From Paraburkholderia sp. BCC1885 (lineage in GTDB: Bacteria; Pseudomonadota; Gammaproteobacteria; Burkholderiales; Burkholderiaceae): a stretch of 64,000 bases of DNA. Positions 49,476-57,715 of the stretch are shown here, in pieces. Under the pieces are notes generated by a model that was not told where the DNA came from, did not search any database, and was given only the letters and a program-made list of their open reading frames with translations. Position numbers and translations under genes: made by a program. Location: the NCBI RefSeq assembly GCF_900996235.1, contig NZ_CAAJGM010000209.1, positions 1-64,000 on the forward strand. The letters run 5' to 3'. Position 1 is the stretch's first letter; each line of letters begins with the position of its first letter.

Positions 49476-50369
49476 ATGAATACAGACCTCTTTCTGATCG
49501 GCGTCGACGGCGGCGGCAGCGGCACGCGCGTGGTGCTCGGCGACGCGCACGGCCGCGAACTGGCCCAGGCCGCGAGTGGGCCGTCTGGCCTTGGTCTCGG
49601 TGTCGAACGTGCCTGGCAGTCCATCCAGGCGGGTTGCGCCGAAGCCTTCAGCCGCGCCGGCGTTGCGCCGCAATGGGAGCGTTGTGTGCTCGGCTGCGGC
49701 CTCGCTGGGGTCAACAATCGCGACTGGCTGGCGGCCTTCCGGGCGCAGGCTCCGAAGCTGGCCGGGCTCGCCGTGGAGAGCGACGCCTATACGACGCTGC
49801 TCGGCGCGCACGGCAGCGCGCATGGGGTGATCGTGGCGCTCGGCACCGGCAGCGTGGCCGCGGCGGCAGACGACGAGGGCGAATGCCGTATCGCCAGCGG
49901 TTTCGGCTTTCCGTCGGGTGACGAGGCCAGCGGCGCATGGCTCGGCCTGCGCGCGATCGTCCATGCGCAGCAGGCGATCGATGGTCGCGTGGCGCTCGAC
50001 GAATTCGCGCAGGCCTTGCTCGAACGGGTCGGTGCGCGGGACCGCGATAGTCTGATCGTCTGGCTGTGCGCCACCAACCAGACTGGATACGCGAGCCTCG
50101 CGCCGGTCGTGCTGGCCCATGCCGCTCATCCGTTTGCCGCGCAATTGTTGGCGGAGGCGGGCACGGAGATAGGCAAGATGATTGCCGCGCTGGATCCGTC
50201 TGGTGAGTTGCCGGTCGCGCTATGCGGTGGACTCGGCGTGCCGCTGCGCGATTACGTGCCGCAGCGTTGTCAGTCGCGCTTGACGACGCCGCGGTCCGAT
50301 TCCGCGCACGGTGCATTGCAATTGGCGCAGCAGACAGCGGCCAGGATCGGAGCGAATGCGGCGGGGTGA
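49476..50369 (+). CDS. BadF/BadG-family ATPase (N-acetylglucosamine-kinase-like)
   Basis: This 297-residue ASKHA-fold protein has the first phosphate-binding loop GVDGGGSGTRVVLGD near residue 8. LGCGLAGVNNRDWLAAF follows and then the second phosphate region IVALGTGSVAAAADDEG. The adenosine block is ALCGGLGVPLRDYV. BadF/BadG-type ATPases include N-acetylglucosamine and glucosamine kinases. I start at the ATG at 49476; an ATG at 49446 is possible and neither has a strong ribosome-binding site. A murein-sugar salvage role fits, but its substrate is unproven. Confidence 0.85.
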   Translation: MNTDLFLIGVDGGGSGTRVVLGDAHGRELAQAASGPSGLGLGVERAWQSIQAGCAEAFSRAGVAPQWERCVLGCGLAGVNNRDWLAAFRAQAPKLAGLAVESDAYTTLLGAHGSAHGVIVALGTGSVAAAADDEGECRIASGFGFPSGDEASGAWLGLRAIVHAQQAIDGRVALDEFAQALLERVGARDRDSLIVWLCATNQTGYASLAPVVLAHAAHPFAAQLLAEAGTEIGKMIAALDPSGELPVALCGGLGVPLRDYVPQRCQSRLTTPRSDSAHGALQLAQQTAARIGANAAG

Positions 50370-50419
50370 TCCGACGCACGCGCCATGACCGGCAGGCGTG
50401 GGCGTCGGATCAATGGATC

Positions 50420-50459
50420 AATGGGCGAATGGGCGAATGGGCGAATGGGCGAATGGGCG
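50420..50459. repeat. Five tandem 8-bp repeats
   Basis: AATGGGCG occurs five times in a row without interruption. The block sits between the BadF-type kinase and the Cof-type phosphatase gene. An incomplete unit (AATGGATC) lies just before it. Unit number may vary between strains by slippage. Confidence 0.9.
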
Positions 50460-50547
50460 CAATCTCGCGCAAGCGCCTGCCTGAGCAGGCGAAAGGCTCG
50501 CAAGGAACGCTAAAATAGCCCCTTTGACGCGCCCGGCTGCCCACACC

Positions 50548-51369
50548 ATGTACAAAGTCATCGCCACGGATCTCGACGGCACCCTGCTCAACGGCGATCA
50601 CCAGCTCGATCCGTTCACCGTCGCCACGGTGCGCCGGCTGGAAGCGCAGGGGTTGCACTTCATCATCGCGACCGGCCGGCACTACCGCGATGCGGCGGGC
50701 ATTCGCGACCTGCTGGGCATCCGTCCATATCTGATTACGTCGAATGGCGCGCGCGTGCACGCGCCGGACGGGAGCATGATCTACGCGGACGATCTGCCGC
50801 CTTCGGCCGTTCATCGGCTCGTGCGACCGGAAATTGCCGGCGCGCACGGACGGGTGATCGTCAACCTGTTCGCCGATCAGGAATGGCTCATCGATCGCGA
50901 CGCGCCGGAGTTGCTACGCCTGCACCAGGATTCGGGCTTCACCTACGCCGTGACCGATTTGACGCGGCACGACGGTAATGGCATCGCCAAGGCGCTGTAT
51001 ATCGGTGAACCCGCCGATCTCGCGCCGGTAGCGGCGAACCTGCAGCGTGAGTTCGGTGACGCGTTGTACGTCACGTATTCGCTGCCGGATTGCCTGGAGG
51101 TGATGACCTCGAACGTGTCGAAGGGGCGTGCGCTGACGTTCGTGCTCGAGCGTCTGGGTGTGGATGCCGCGCGCTGTGTCGCATTCGGCGACAACATGAA
51201 TGACATCGACCTGCTTGAAACCGCTGGCCATCCGTTCATGATGAACAACGCCAATCCGGACCTCATCACGCGACTGCCGAATGTGCCGCGCATTGGCAAC
51301 AACTTCGAAGCGGGCGTCGCGCGTCATTTGCGCAAGCTGTTCGCGATGGACGACGAACTGGCGTCGTAA
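50548..51369 (+). CDS. Cof-type HAD phosphatase
   Basis: This 273-residue HAD-IIB phosphatase has the nucleophile motif ATDLDGTLLNGDHQL at the start, then LEAQGLHFIIATGRHYRDA (motif II), LEVMTSNVSKGRALTFVLE with the motif III Lys, and CVAFGDNMNDIDLLETAG (motif IV). Such enzymes dephosphorylate sugar phosphates, pyridoxal phosphate or FMN. The ATG at 50548 begins directly at the fold. It follows the repeat block and is convergent with the histidine-phosphatase gene across a second repeat block. Confidence 0.93.
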   Translation: MYKVIATDLDGTLLNGDHQLDPFTVATVRRLEAQGLHFIIATGRHYRDAAGIRDLLGIRPYLITSNGARVHAPDGSMIYADDLPPSAVHRLVRPEIAGAHGRVIVNLFADQEWLIDRDAPELLRLHQDSGFTYAVTDLTRHDGNGIAKALYIGEPADLAPVAANLQREFGDALYVTYSLPDCLEVMTSNVSKGRALTFVLERLGVDAARCVAFGDNMNDIDLLETAGHPFMMNNANPDLITRLPNVPRIGNNFEAGVARHLRKLFAMDDELAS

Positions 51370-51384
51370 CAGGCTTACTCAGAG

Positions 51385-51460
51385 CTTTAACTGAGAGCCT
51401 TAATTGAGAGGCCTAACTGAGAGGCCTAACTGAGAGGCCTAACTGAGAGGCCCAACTCAA
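51385..51460. repeat. Degenerate 13-bp tandem repeats
   Basis: Three exact copies of GCCTAACTGAGAG fill 51411-51449. Degenerate copies lie on both sides (for example GCTTTAACTGAGA at the left and GCCCAACTC at the right). The block lies between the ends of two convergent genes and slightly overlaps the last codons of the second. It could act in convergent termination or be neutral. Confidence 0.85.
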
Positions 51461-52200
51461 GGCGCCTTGGGTGAAACGCCCGGCGCCGCGCCCGAAGCGC
51501 CATCCGCCGGCAATGCCGCACACGGACAATCCGTGGACCGATTATTCAGCCCCTCCGCGCTATGCTGGAAAGTCGCGACCGGCTTCCCGCTTTGCCAGTC
51601 GAGCTTGACGATATAGATGCTGTCGAAATCGTCGCTGTGCCATTTCGGCACATCGCCGGCGCTGCCGCCGTGGGTGCTCACGATCTGCCGCACCAGTTTT
51701 TCGATCAGCTTATGTTCCCAGGCCACCACGACCAGCTTGTTGCGATAGGCCGGATCGACTAAGGCTGTTTCGAGTTTGTCGATCTGCGCAAAGCCATAAG
51801 GCGTTTGCACAGGCATCTGGAACTGGATAGCGGTGGGCTCGATGGTTGCCAGTGGGCGTATGTAGTAATAAGGATGGCCACTGTCGTTCTTCTGCTGCCC
51901 CGGATCGGGCGCGAAGATCGCGTCAGGTTTGCCGAACTTGGCGGCAATGACGGCGGGGAGCGCCAGCGAGCGGTTGAGGCCCTGGCAATTGAGTTGACCG
52001 TAGCCCTGTGCCGGTTTTTCGCCATGGCGGACGAAGACCAGCGTTTCCACGGAATGGCTCGCGGCGGCTCTCGTGCTGCTTGTGGCGGCGCCGGTCGACG
52101 GGTCGCCCGCCGCGTGAGCTGCTGCGGGCAACAGCGCGCCGCTGCACGAAACGGTGAGCCAAAGTGCGACAGCAGGCAGGAATCGGCGGGAACGGTTCAT
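51457..52200 (-). CDS. Secreted histidine phosphatase family protein
   Basis: This 247-residue protein has a signal peptide (hydrophobic run VALWLTVSCSGALLPAAAHA). The mature part begins with the RHG signature VETLVFVRHGEKPAQGYGQL near residue 55. The other catalytic His is likely in VVVAWEHKLIEKLV. QNDS-type loops and the C-terminal region (SIYIVKLDWQSGKPVATFQH) resemble periplasmic members of the family. It probably hydrolyses a phosphoester outside the cytoplasm, possibly bound to a metabolite. The substrate is unknown. Confidence 0.85.
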   Translation of the reverse strand: MNRSRRFLPAVALWLTVSCSGALLPAAAHAAGDPSTGAATSSTRAAASHSVETLVFVRHGEKPAQGYGQLNCQGLNRSLALPAVIAAKFGKPDAIFAPDPGQQKNDSGHPYYYIRPLATIEPTAIQFQMPVQTPYGFAQIDKLETALVDPAYRNKLVVVAWEHKLIEKLVRQIVSTHGGSAGDVPKWHSDDFDSIYIVKLDWQSGKPVATFQHSAEGLNNRSTDCPCAALPADGASGAAPGVSPKAP

Positions 52201-52285
52201 CGGGAGCCTCTTTGCGAGCCGTGTGAAAGTCGGACGATTCTAGCAGCGGCTTCGGCGCGTGCCGCGGATAGCTCGCACCTAAAGC

Positions 52286-52316
52286 AAAGCGGGCGCCGCA
52301 GCGCCCGCTTTAAAAA
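52286..52316 (-). terminator. Rho-independent terminator of the aquaporin gene
   Basis: AAAGCGGGCGC (52286-52296) and GCGCCCGCTTT (52301-52311) form an eleven-base stem with a four-base loop. The stem begins 26 bases after the aqpZ stop. On the minus strand GCTTTAGG follows, so the T-run is short; the plus strand has TAAAAA after it. Confidence 0.7.
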
Positions 52317-52336
52317 CTCACGTCATGGCTGGGACG

Positions 52337-53080
52337 TCAATCGGCCAGCGCGGCATTTGTTTTGGCATTTGCGCGGCTTTCCGCGACCAGCGGATAGACG
52401 ATACCGGCGATGACCGCGCCGAGAATCGGCGCTACCCAGAACAGCCAGAGCTGATCGACTGCGGCGCCGCCGACGAACAATGCCGGGCCGGTCGAGCGTG
52501 CCGGATTCACCGAGGTGTTGGTGACCGGAATCGAAATCAGGTGGATCAGCGTCAGGCACAGGCCAATGGCGATCGGCGCGAAACCGGCCGGCGCGCGCTT
52601 GTCGGTCGAGCCCAGAATCACGAACAGGAAGAAGGCGGTCATCACCACTTCGCAGATGAACGCGGACATCATCGAGAATTGGCCCGGCGAACGGTCGCCA
52701 TAGCCATTGCTGGCGAAGCCGCTTGCCACCAGGTCGAAGCCCGGCTTGCCGCTGGCGATGAGAGACAGCACGAACGCGCCGAGCACGGCGCCAATCACCT
52801 GGGCGACGATGTACGGTACGAGGTCGCGCGCCGGGAAGCGGCCCGCCACGGTCAGCCCGACGCTGACCGCTGGATTCAGATGGCAGCCCGAGACGTGGCC
52901 GATGGCATACGCCATGGTCAGCACCGTAAGGCCAAATGCGAAGGAAACGCCCACGAAACCAATTCCCAGCCCGTGTACCGGACCGGCGAAATTAGCGGCG
53001 AGGACGGCGCTGCCGCAGCCCCCGAGGACGAGCCAGAAGGTGCCGAAAAGCTCGGCAGCGAGGCGCTTTGACAACTGCAT
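52337..53080 (-). CDS. aqpZ: Aquaporin Z
   Basis: This 247-residue channel has six hydrophobic helices and two NPA half-helices: SGCHLNPAVSVGL near residue 66 and NTSVNPARSTGPALF near residue 190. The Arg after the second NPA, in NPARS, belongs to the selectivity filter, and the N-terminal KRLAAELFGTFWLVLGGCGS is typical. Thus it should conduct water. The start at 53080 precedes LSKRLAAE; upstream codons lack coding character. It ends in a terminator. Confidence 0.94.
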   Translation of the reverse strand: MQLSKRLAAELFGTFWLVLGGCGSAVLAANFAGPVHGLGIGFVGVSFAFGLTVLTMAYAIGHVSGCHLNPAVSVGLTVAGRFPARDLVPYIVAQVIGAVLGAFVLSLIASGKPGFDLVASGFASNGYGDRSPGQFSMMSAFICEVVMTAFFLFVILGSTDKRAPAGFAPIAIGLCLTLIHLISIPVTNTSVNPARSTGPALFVGGAAVDQLWLFWVAPILGAVIAGIVYPLVAESRANAKTNAALAD

Positions 53081-53385
53081 GATATGGAGTCCTAAAAAAG
53101 TTTGACTTGCTGCACGCGGCACGGCGGTAACAAGGTATTCATGTGCACACGTCTGAGCGCGAGATTTTAGGCAAATATTCCTGAATCAGGTGTCAAGAAT
53201 TGTCAATGTTGCGGGATTGGGGGCGAGATTATTTCGCGATAAAGCACGGCACTCATTTAACAATTCATCCACCATTAATAAATTATCAGATGATATGGCG
53301 AATTATGGGTATTAGTGGCCATTGCGAAATTCGCTAATTACAGATAGTCTCCGAGACAATGCGTTCTACAAAAAGGGAGAACCGA
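53081..53385. promoter_or_regulatory. AT-rich region between aqpZ and the H-NS-like gene
   Basis: These 305 bases lie between divergent genes and are clearly AT-rich from about 53170 to 53350, unlike most of the window. This is a usual feature of promoters bound by H-NS-type proteins, which often control themselves. CCTGAATCAGG near 53180 is a small dyad. I could not pick a promoter with certainty. Confidence 0.4.
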
Positions 53386-53688
53386 ATGTCGCAATATGCT
53401 GAACTAAAGGCGCAGATCGCCCGATTGCAGGCTCAGGCGGACGAAGCGCGGCGTACCGAACTGGGCAATGTAATCGAGGAGATCCGCGGCAAGATTGCCG
53501 AATACGGCTTGACCGCCCAGGACCTGGGCTTTGCCGTGGCGGCCCGGCGCGGGCGGCCGCCCAAGAAGACGCCGCTGCCACCGCGCTATCAGGATCCGAA
53601 GTCGGGAAATACCTGGAGCGGGCGCGGCAAGCCGCCCAAGTGGATTGCCGGCAAGAACCGCGAGCGGTTTCTGATCGAGCAGGTTTAG
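53386..53688 (+). CDS. H-NS-like DNA-binding protein
   Basis: This 100-residue nucleoid protein has an N-terminal coiled-coil oligomerisation region (ELKAQIARLQAQADEARRTE). The C-terminal DNA-binding domain comes at about 55-95, with the core QDPKSGNTWSGRGKPPKWI. The AT-hook-like RRGRPPKK just before it is common in Burkholderia relatives. It follows a GGGAGA site. Such proteins silence AT-rich and horizontally acquired DNA. Several H-NS paralogues are usual in the genus, so this is not necessarily the main one. Confidence 0.93.
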   Translation: MSQYAELKAQIARLQAQADEARRTELGNVIEEIRGKIAEYGLTAQDLGFAVAARRGRPPKKTPLPPRYQDPKSGNTWSGRGKPPKWIAGKNRERFLIEQV

Positions 53689-53793
53689 TCTCTACAACTC
53701 AATGTTTGTCGTGAAAGCTTCCTGAAGGTTGATCGCATTCGGGAGGCTTAATCGTTGGCAATGTGTAACCCATTTGTGGCGGAATTCGCCAGT

Positions 53794-53824
53794 AAAAAAG
53801 CCGCCTTGAGAGGCGGCTTTTCTT
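53794..53824. terminator. Bidirectional rho-independent terminator
   Basis: AAAAAAGCCGCCT and AGGCGGCTTTTC surround a four-base loop (TGAG). It has an A-run on one side and a T-run on the other. It lies between the convergent H-NS-like and glycosyltransferase genes and can serve both. Confidence 0.88.
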
Positions 53825-53923
53825 TGAAAGTTATGCGCTTATCGATACGCTTATCGGCCCGATTGAGCACGCGCAAACGATTCACACGTAATTTCGGCGC
53901 GGAATCTCACCAATTGAAACGGT

Positions 53924-54988
53924 TCAACCTACCGCCACCTGGCGCAGCATCGGCCGACGCTCGGCTTCGATAAGCGCGGTATAGCCGTCCAGATAGTTCT
54001 GCGCCATCGTCTTTGCGCTAAAGCGGCGTTCGAATTGCGCGCGAATCTCCGTGCGGGACAGTTCATCGAGCCGTTGCAACGCCGCCACGGCGCCCTGGAT
54101 GTCCTCGACGACATAGCCCGTCACGCCGTGGTCGATCACCTCCGGCACCGAACCGCGGTTGAAGGCGATCACCGGCGTGCCGCAGGCCATCGATTCGATC
54201 ATCACGAGGCCGAACGGCTCCGACCAGTCGATCGGGAACAGCAGCGCCTTCGCGCCCGACAGGAATTCCGGCTTTTGTGCCTCGTTGATCTCGCCGACGA
54301 ATTCGACGTGGGCCTGCGACAGCAGCGGCTCGATTTCCGTCTTGAAATATTCCTGATCGACTTTGTCCACCTTGGCGGCGATCTTCAGCGGCAGACCGCT
54401 TTGGGCAGCGATCTTGATGGCTGTATCGACGCGCTTCTCCGGACAAATACGGCCCAGGAACGCCAGATATTCCGGCTTCTTGTGCGGCTGCGGCGTCAGA
54501 AGCTGCTCCGGCAGACCGTGGTAGATCGTGTTGAGCCAATTCGCCTGTTTGAGCGGCAGACGCTGCGAATCGGAAATCGAGACCACCGGCGCCCGAGAGA
54601 ACGTGTCGAAGATCGGCTGCAATTCGGGCAGGTCGAGGCGGCCGTGCAGGGTCGTCACGAACGGCGTGTCGAGTGTCGAGAACAACGGGAACGGCAGATA
54701 GTCGAGGTGAAAGTGCAGCACGTCGAATTCGTGAGCCATTGCGCGCACCCGTTCCATCAGCAGGACGTGCGGCGCCATCGCGTCGCGCACCGTCGGATCG
54801 AGCCGCAGGGCGCGCGGCCAGGCCGCTTCGAGCTTGGCGGAGGTCACCGAATCGCCGCTTGCAAACAGCGTCACGTCGTGGCCGAGGTCAACCAGCGCCT
54901 CGGTCAGGTAAGACACCACACGCTCGGTGCCGCCATAAAACTTCGGCGGAACTGCTTCGTATAAAGGCGCAATTTGTGCGATTCGCAT
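53924..54988 (-). CDS. Family 4 glycosyltransferase
   Basis: This 354-residue GT-B enzyme starts MRIAQIAPLYEAVPPKFYGG, the typical donor-side loop. The later FLGRICPEKRVDTAIKIAAQ and FGLVMIESMACGTPVIAF (with the EX7E-like region) contact the nucleotide sugar. GSVPEVIDHGVTGYVV completes the signature. It resembles bacterial GT4 enzymes that act in glycan or glycolipid synthesis. No further glycan gene lies next to it, so its acceptor is unknown. The upstream 700 bases contain the flhDC promoter region on the other strand. Confidence 0.92.
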   Translation of the reverse strand: MRIAQIAPLYEAVPPKFYGGTERVVSYLTEALVDLGHDVTLFASGDSVTSAKLEAAWPRALRLDPTVRDAMAPHVLLMERVRAMAHEFDVLHFHLDYLPFPLFSTLDTPFVTTLHGRLDLPELQPIFDTFSRAPVVSISDSQRLPLKQANWLNTIYHGLPEQLLTPQPHKKPEYLAFLGRICPEKRVDTAIKIAAQSGLPLKIAAKVDKVDQEYFKTEIEPLLSQAHVEFVGEINEAQKPEFLSGAKALLFPIDWSEPFGLVMIESMACGTPVIAFNRGSVPEVIDHGVTGYVVEDIQGAVAALQRLDELSRTEIRAQFERRFSAKTMAQNYLDGYTALIEAERRPMLRQVAVG

Positions 54989-55372
54989 GCCAACTCTCCT
55001 TCCTGATGCGGTTCATGGCGGCTTCGCAGGACGGCGCCCGGATTGGGCGCACCGCGAAAGCCTGACGGGCGGACGGGCGCGGTAGGCCGCCGCCCGATGG
55101 CAACCCGAAACTGCATCGGGTTATCCCTTAAGGCCATTATCGGGATCGGCCGACGCAATTCGAGTTGTTTTTCAAACACTTAACGTTGTTACAGCGCGAA
55201 ACATGATGCGTCACAGGTCGCGGAGCCTTCCTGGCAGCGGTTCCGAAGGAGGGCATGACACTCGCATGACACCCCTTAGCAAGCCGTGTGCCGCAGCTCG
55301 CGGCGGCCCGCAACGGGAGTCTCAATATACAGACAAATTACAAACAAATGAACGATGCATACCCGGCGCATG
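54989..55372. other. Gene-free stretch before the flhDC promoter
   Basis: These 384 bases separate the GT4 gene start from the proposed flhDC promoter. I see no supported gene. Part of it should hold the GT4 promoter. Confidence 0.4.
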
Positions 55373-55400
55373 TTGCCGTAGCGTGAAAAACATCTATAAT
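55373..55400 (+). promoter_or_regulatory. flhD: Sigma70-like promoter of flhDC
   Basis: TTGCCG (55373-55378), a 16-base spacer and a perfect TATAAT (55395-55400) lie about 300 bases before the flhD start. If it is used, the flhD mRNA has a leader of roughly 290 bases, close to the long leaders known for flagellar master operons. The leader contains the 27-base inverted repeat. Confidence 0.6.
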
Positions 55401-55498
55401 TCGGCCTCACCGATGACGGTGCGCGAAACAAATAGAAATAACGCACCGATCCAGCCCTAAATTCCGCACCAGAACTTTCAATTATCTTTCAGATTGCC

Positions 55499-55525
55499 AT
55501 CTTGTAGGAAAAATTCCTACAAGAT
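55499..55525. promoter_or_regulatory. 27-bp inverted repeat in the flhDC upstream region
   Basis: ATCTTGTAGGAA (55499-55510) and TTCCTACAAGAT (55514-55525) are exact inverse complements separated by AAA. The centre, TAGGAAAAATTCCTA, resembles boxes for NarL/FixJ-type response regulators such as the RcsB box, known to repress flhDC in enterics. It lies about 170 bases before the flhD ATG. It could be an operator or an mRNA hairpin. Confidence 0.6.
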
Positions 55526-55695
55526 AAATGGATGAATCCGTCATCCAGATAGGGTGTCTGTCCGATTTCCGTCTGCTTTCCCTTTGGACACAATGCTGGC
55601 AAGACCATAAACGGGCCGTTCGGGCGGATGTAGTGCGCGCGATCGAGCAAACGTTTCCGCAACGGCCTGACCAGCCAGATCGACTCGGGGAAATC

Positions 55696-56016
55696 ATGAG
55701 CACTACAAGTGACATGCTCAATGAGATAAGAGAAGTGAATCTCTCTTATCTCCTGCTCGCTCAGCGTCTGCTGCGTGAAGACAAGCCTATGGGAATGTTC
55801 CGCATGGGCATTTCGGATCAGTTGGCCGACGTCATTGCCAATCTGTCGCTTGCGCAGACCGTCAAACTGGCTGCATCCAGCCAGGTGCTTTGCCGCTTCC
55901 GCTTTGATGACCACGCCGTCCTGTCCTCGCTTGCGGACAAGGGCAAGACCAGCGCCGTCGCCCAGGCGCATTCCGCGATCCTGATGGCCAGCCAGCCCGC
56001 CGAGCAGGTCGGCTGA
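55696..56016 (+). CDS. flhD: Flagellar master regulator subunit FlhD
   Basis: This 106-residue protein starts MSTTSDMLNEIREVNLSYLL and follows the FlhD pattern closely (LLAQRLLREDKPMGMFRMGI, then LSLAQTVKLAASSQVLCRFR). FlhD joins FlhC in the FlhD4C2 complex that activates flagellar class II genes with sigma70. The frame is open far upstream, but known FlhD length and a GGGGA site five bases before 55696 set the start. It is followed by flhC 60 bases later. Transcription probably starts near 55407. Confidence 0.95.
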   Translation: MSTTSDMLNEIREVNLSYLLLAQRLLREDKPMGMFRMGISDQLADVIANLSLAQTVKLAASSQVLCRFRFDDHAVLSSLADKGKTSAVAQAHSAILMASQPAEQVG

Positions 56017-56076
56017 TGCCGGCACGCCACGGCAGCATTGCCGACCAGCAATACCAGGATGCGGGAAGCGGAGCGG

Positions 56077-56640
56077 ATGGCCACTAAAAGCGTAATTCTC
56101 GAAGTCAGGGAAATCACCCTGGCGATCGAACTGATCGAACTCGGCGCGCGTTTGCAGTTGCTCGAGGCTGAAACCAGCCTGTCGCGCGACCGCCTGATCA
56201 AGCTGTACAAGGAACTGAAAGGGGTTTCGCCGCCCAAGGGCATGCTGCCGTTCTCGACGGACTGGTTCATGACCTGGCAGCCGAACTTCCATTCGTCGCT
56301 GTTCTATAACATCTACCGCTTCATGGCGGATCATGGCGGCTGCGACACGATCCAGTCGATCGTCAAGAGCTACCGCCTCTATCTGGAGCACGTCAAGCTG
56401 CACGACGACGAGCCGGTGCTCAGCCTGACGCGGGCGTGGACGCTGGTGCGCTTTTTCGACTCCGGCATGTTGCAGATGACGCCCTGCTGCCGCTGCGGCG
56501 GCCACTTCGTCGCCCACGCGCACGATCCGCAACATGGCTTCGTCTGCGGATTGTGTCAGCCGCCCTCCCGCGCCGGTAAGACAAAGAAAGTTGCCGAAGC
56601 CAGGGTGCGCGCCAGCCAGCTCGCCGAAGCCGCGCTTTGA
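56077..56640 (+). CDS. flhC: Flagellar master regulator subunit FlhC
   Basis: This 187-residue protein starts MATKSVILEVREITLAIELI and has the FlhC core GARLQLLEAETSLSRDRLIK, LKGVSPPKGMLPFSTDWFMT and ALF-type middle. The C-terminal zinc site is CCRCGGHFV with CGLC. FlhC provides most of the DNA contacts of the FlhDC complex. I use the ATG at 56077, the start usual in this group; in-frame codons at 56038 and 56059 are possible. A long Arg/Lys-rich tail follows the zinc site. It ends 118 bases before the sigma28-type motA promoter. Confidence 0.95.
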   Translation: MATKSVILEVREITLAIELIELGARLQLLEAETSLSRDRLIKLYKELKGVSPPKGMLPFSTDWFMTWQPNFHSSLFYNIYRFMADHGGCDTIQSIVKSYRLYLEHVKLHDDEPVLSLTRAWTLVRFFDSGMLQMTPCCRCGGHFVAHAHDPQHGFVCGLCQPPSRAGKTKKVAEARVRASQLAEAAL

Positions 56641-56758
56641 GCGGCGCCGGGCGGCCACCCGTCCCGCCCGCCCCGTCTGCATGGCCGCCCCGGCATCCCG
56701 CATAGGCCCTGCGCCCTGCGCCTGTGGTTTACACGGGCTCCCCAACTCGCTTTTCCAC

Positions 56759-56785
56759 CAAAGTTTTCCGCTCCGTTGCCGTAAA
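56759..56785 (+). promoter_or_regulatory. motA: Sigma28-type promoter of the motAB-che operon
   Basis: CAAAGTTT (56759-56766), an 11-base spacer and GCCGTAAA (56778-56785) match the class III consensus TAAAGTTT-N11-GCCGATAA. It lies about 45 bases before the motA start. It is the same layout as at fliC. Confidence 0.8.
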
Positions 56786-56830
56786 CCAGTTTAACGACGG
56801 TCTCCGTCGCTTCCTTGTGAGGGCTCGGCT

Positions 56831-57691
56831 GTGCTGATTTTCGTGGGAACACTCGTGACGCTGTTGTCCGTTTTCGGCGGTTATGCGCTGGAAGGCGGTC
56901 ATTTGGGCGCGCTGCTTCAGCCAGTCGAACTGCTGATGATTGGGGGCGCAGGGGTAGGCGCATTCGTCCTCGGCAACGGGATGAAAACGATCAAGTCGAC
57001 GCTGGGCGTGCTTCCGACCCTTTTCAAGGGTTCCAAATACAACAAAGACGTCTACATGGAGCTGATGGCGCTCCTTTACGTCCTTTTGGCGAAAGCGCGC
57101 AAAGAAGGCACGCTGACGCTGGAAGCCGATATCGATGATCCGTCGAAGAGCCCGATCTTCACGCAGTATCCGAAGATCCTCGCCGACAAGCACATCATCG
57201 AGTTTCTGACCGACTACCTGCGTCTGATGGTCGGCGGCAACATGAATGCTTTCGAAATCGAAAGCCTGATGGACGAGGAAATCGAAACCCATCACACCGA
57301 GGGCGAAGCCCCGGCGCATGCGCTCGCCAAGGTCGGCGACGCGATGCCGGCGTTCGGTATCGTCGCGGCGGTGATGGGCGTGGTGCATACCATGGCGTCG
57401 GCCGACAAGCCGCCCGCCGTGCTCGGCGAGATGATCGCCCAGGCGTTGGTCGGCACCTTCCTCGGTATCCTGCTTTCGTATGGTCTGATCGGGCCGCTCT
57501 CGAGCGTCGCGGAACAGCGCGTCGCCGAGTCGACCAAGATGTTCCAGTGCATCAAGGTGACGATCCTCGCGAGCCTGAATGGCTACGCGCCGGCGATCGC
57601 CGTCGAATTCGGCCGCAAGGTGCTCTTCTCGACTGAACGTCCGTCGTTCAGCGAGCTGGAAGAGCACGTGCGCCGCGTGAAAGCCAAGTAA
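56831..57691 (+). CDS. motA: Flagellar motor stator protein MotA
   Basis: This 286-residue membrane protein has four hydrophobic helices and the long cytoplasmic loop of MotA. LIFVGTLVTLLSVFGGYALE, MIGGAGVGAFVLGNGMKTIK, VGDAMPAFGIVAAVMGVVHT and AQALVGTFLGILLSYGLIGP match the family; the charged loop residues that meet FliG lie between helices 2 and 3. It starts with GTG, following GAGG. With MotB it forms the proton-driven stator. The motB gene follows after 24 bases. Confidence 0.96.
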   Translation: MLIFVGTLVTLLSVFGGYALEGGHLGALLQPVELLMIGGAGVGAFVLGNGMKTIKSTLGVLPTLFKGSKYNKDVYMELMALLYVLLAKARKEGTLTLEADIDDPSKSPIFTQYPKILADKHIIEFLTDYLRLMVGGNMNAFEIESLMDEEIETHHTEGEAPAHALAKVGDAMPAFGIVAAVMGVVHTMASADKPPAVLGEMIAQALVGTFLGILLSYGLIGPLSSVAEQRVAESTKMFQCIKVTILASLNGYAPAIAVEFGRKVLFSTERPSFSELEEHVRRVKAK

Positions 57692-57715
57692 CCGCGCGCA
57701 CCAGGAACCGGATCG

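Noticed and set aside
50420..51460. The repeat blocks as a CRISPR array
   Set aside because: The units are 8 and 13 bases and abut without spacers, so they are simple tandem repeats.
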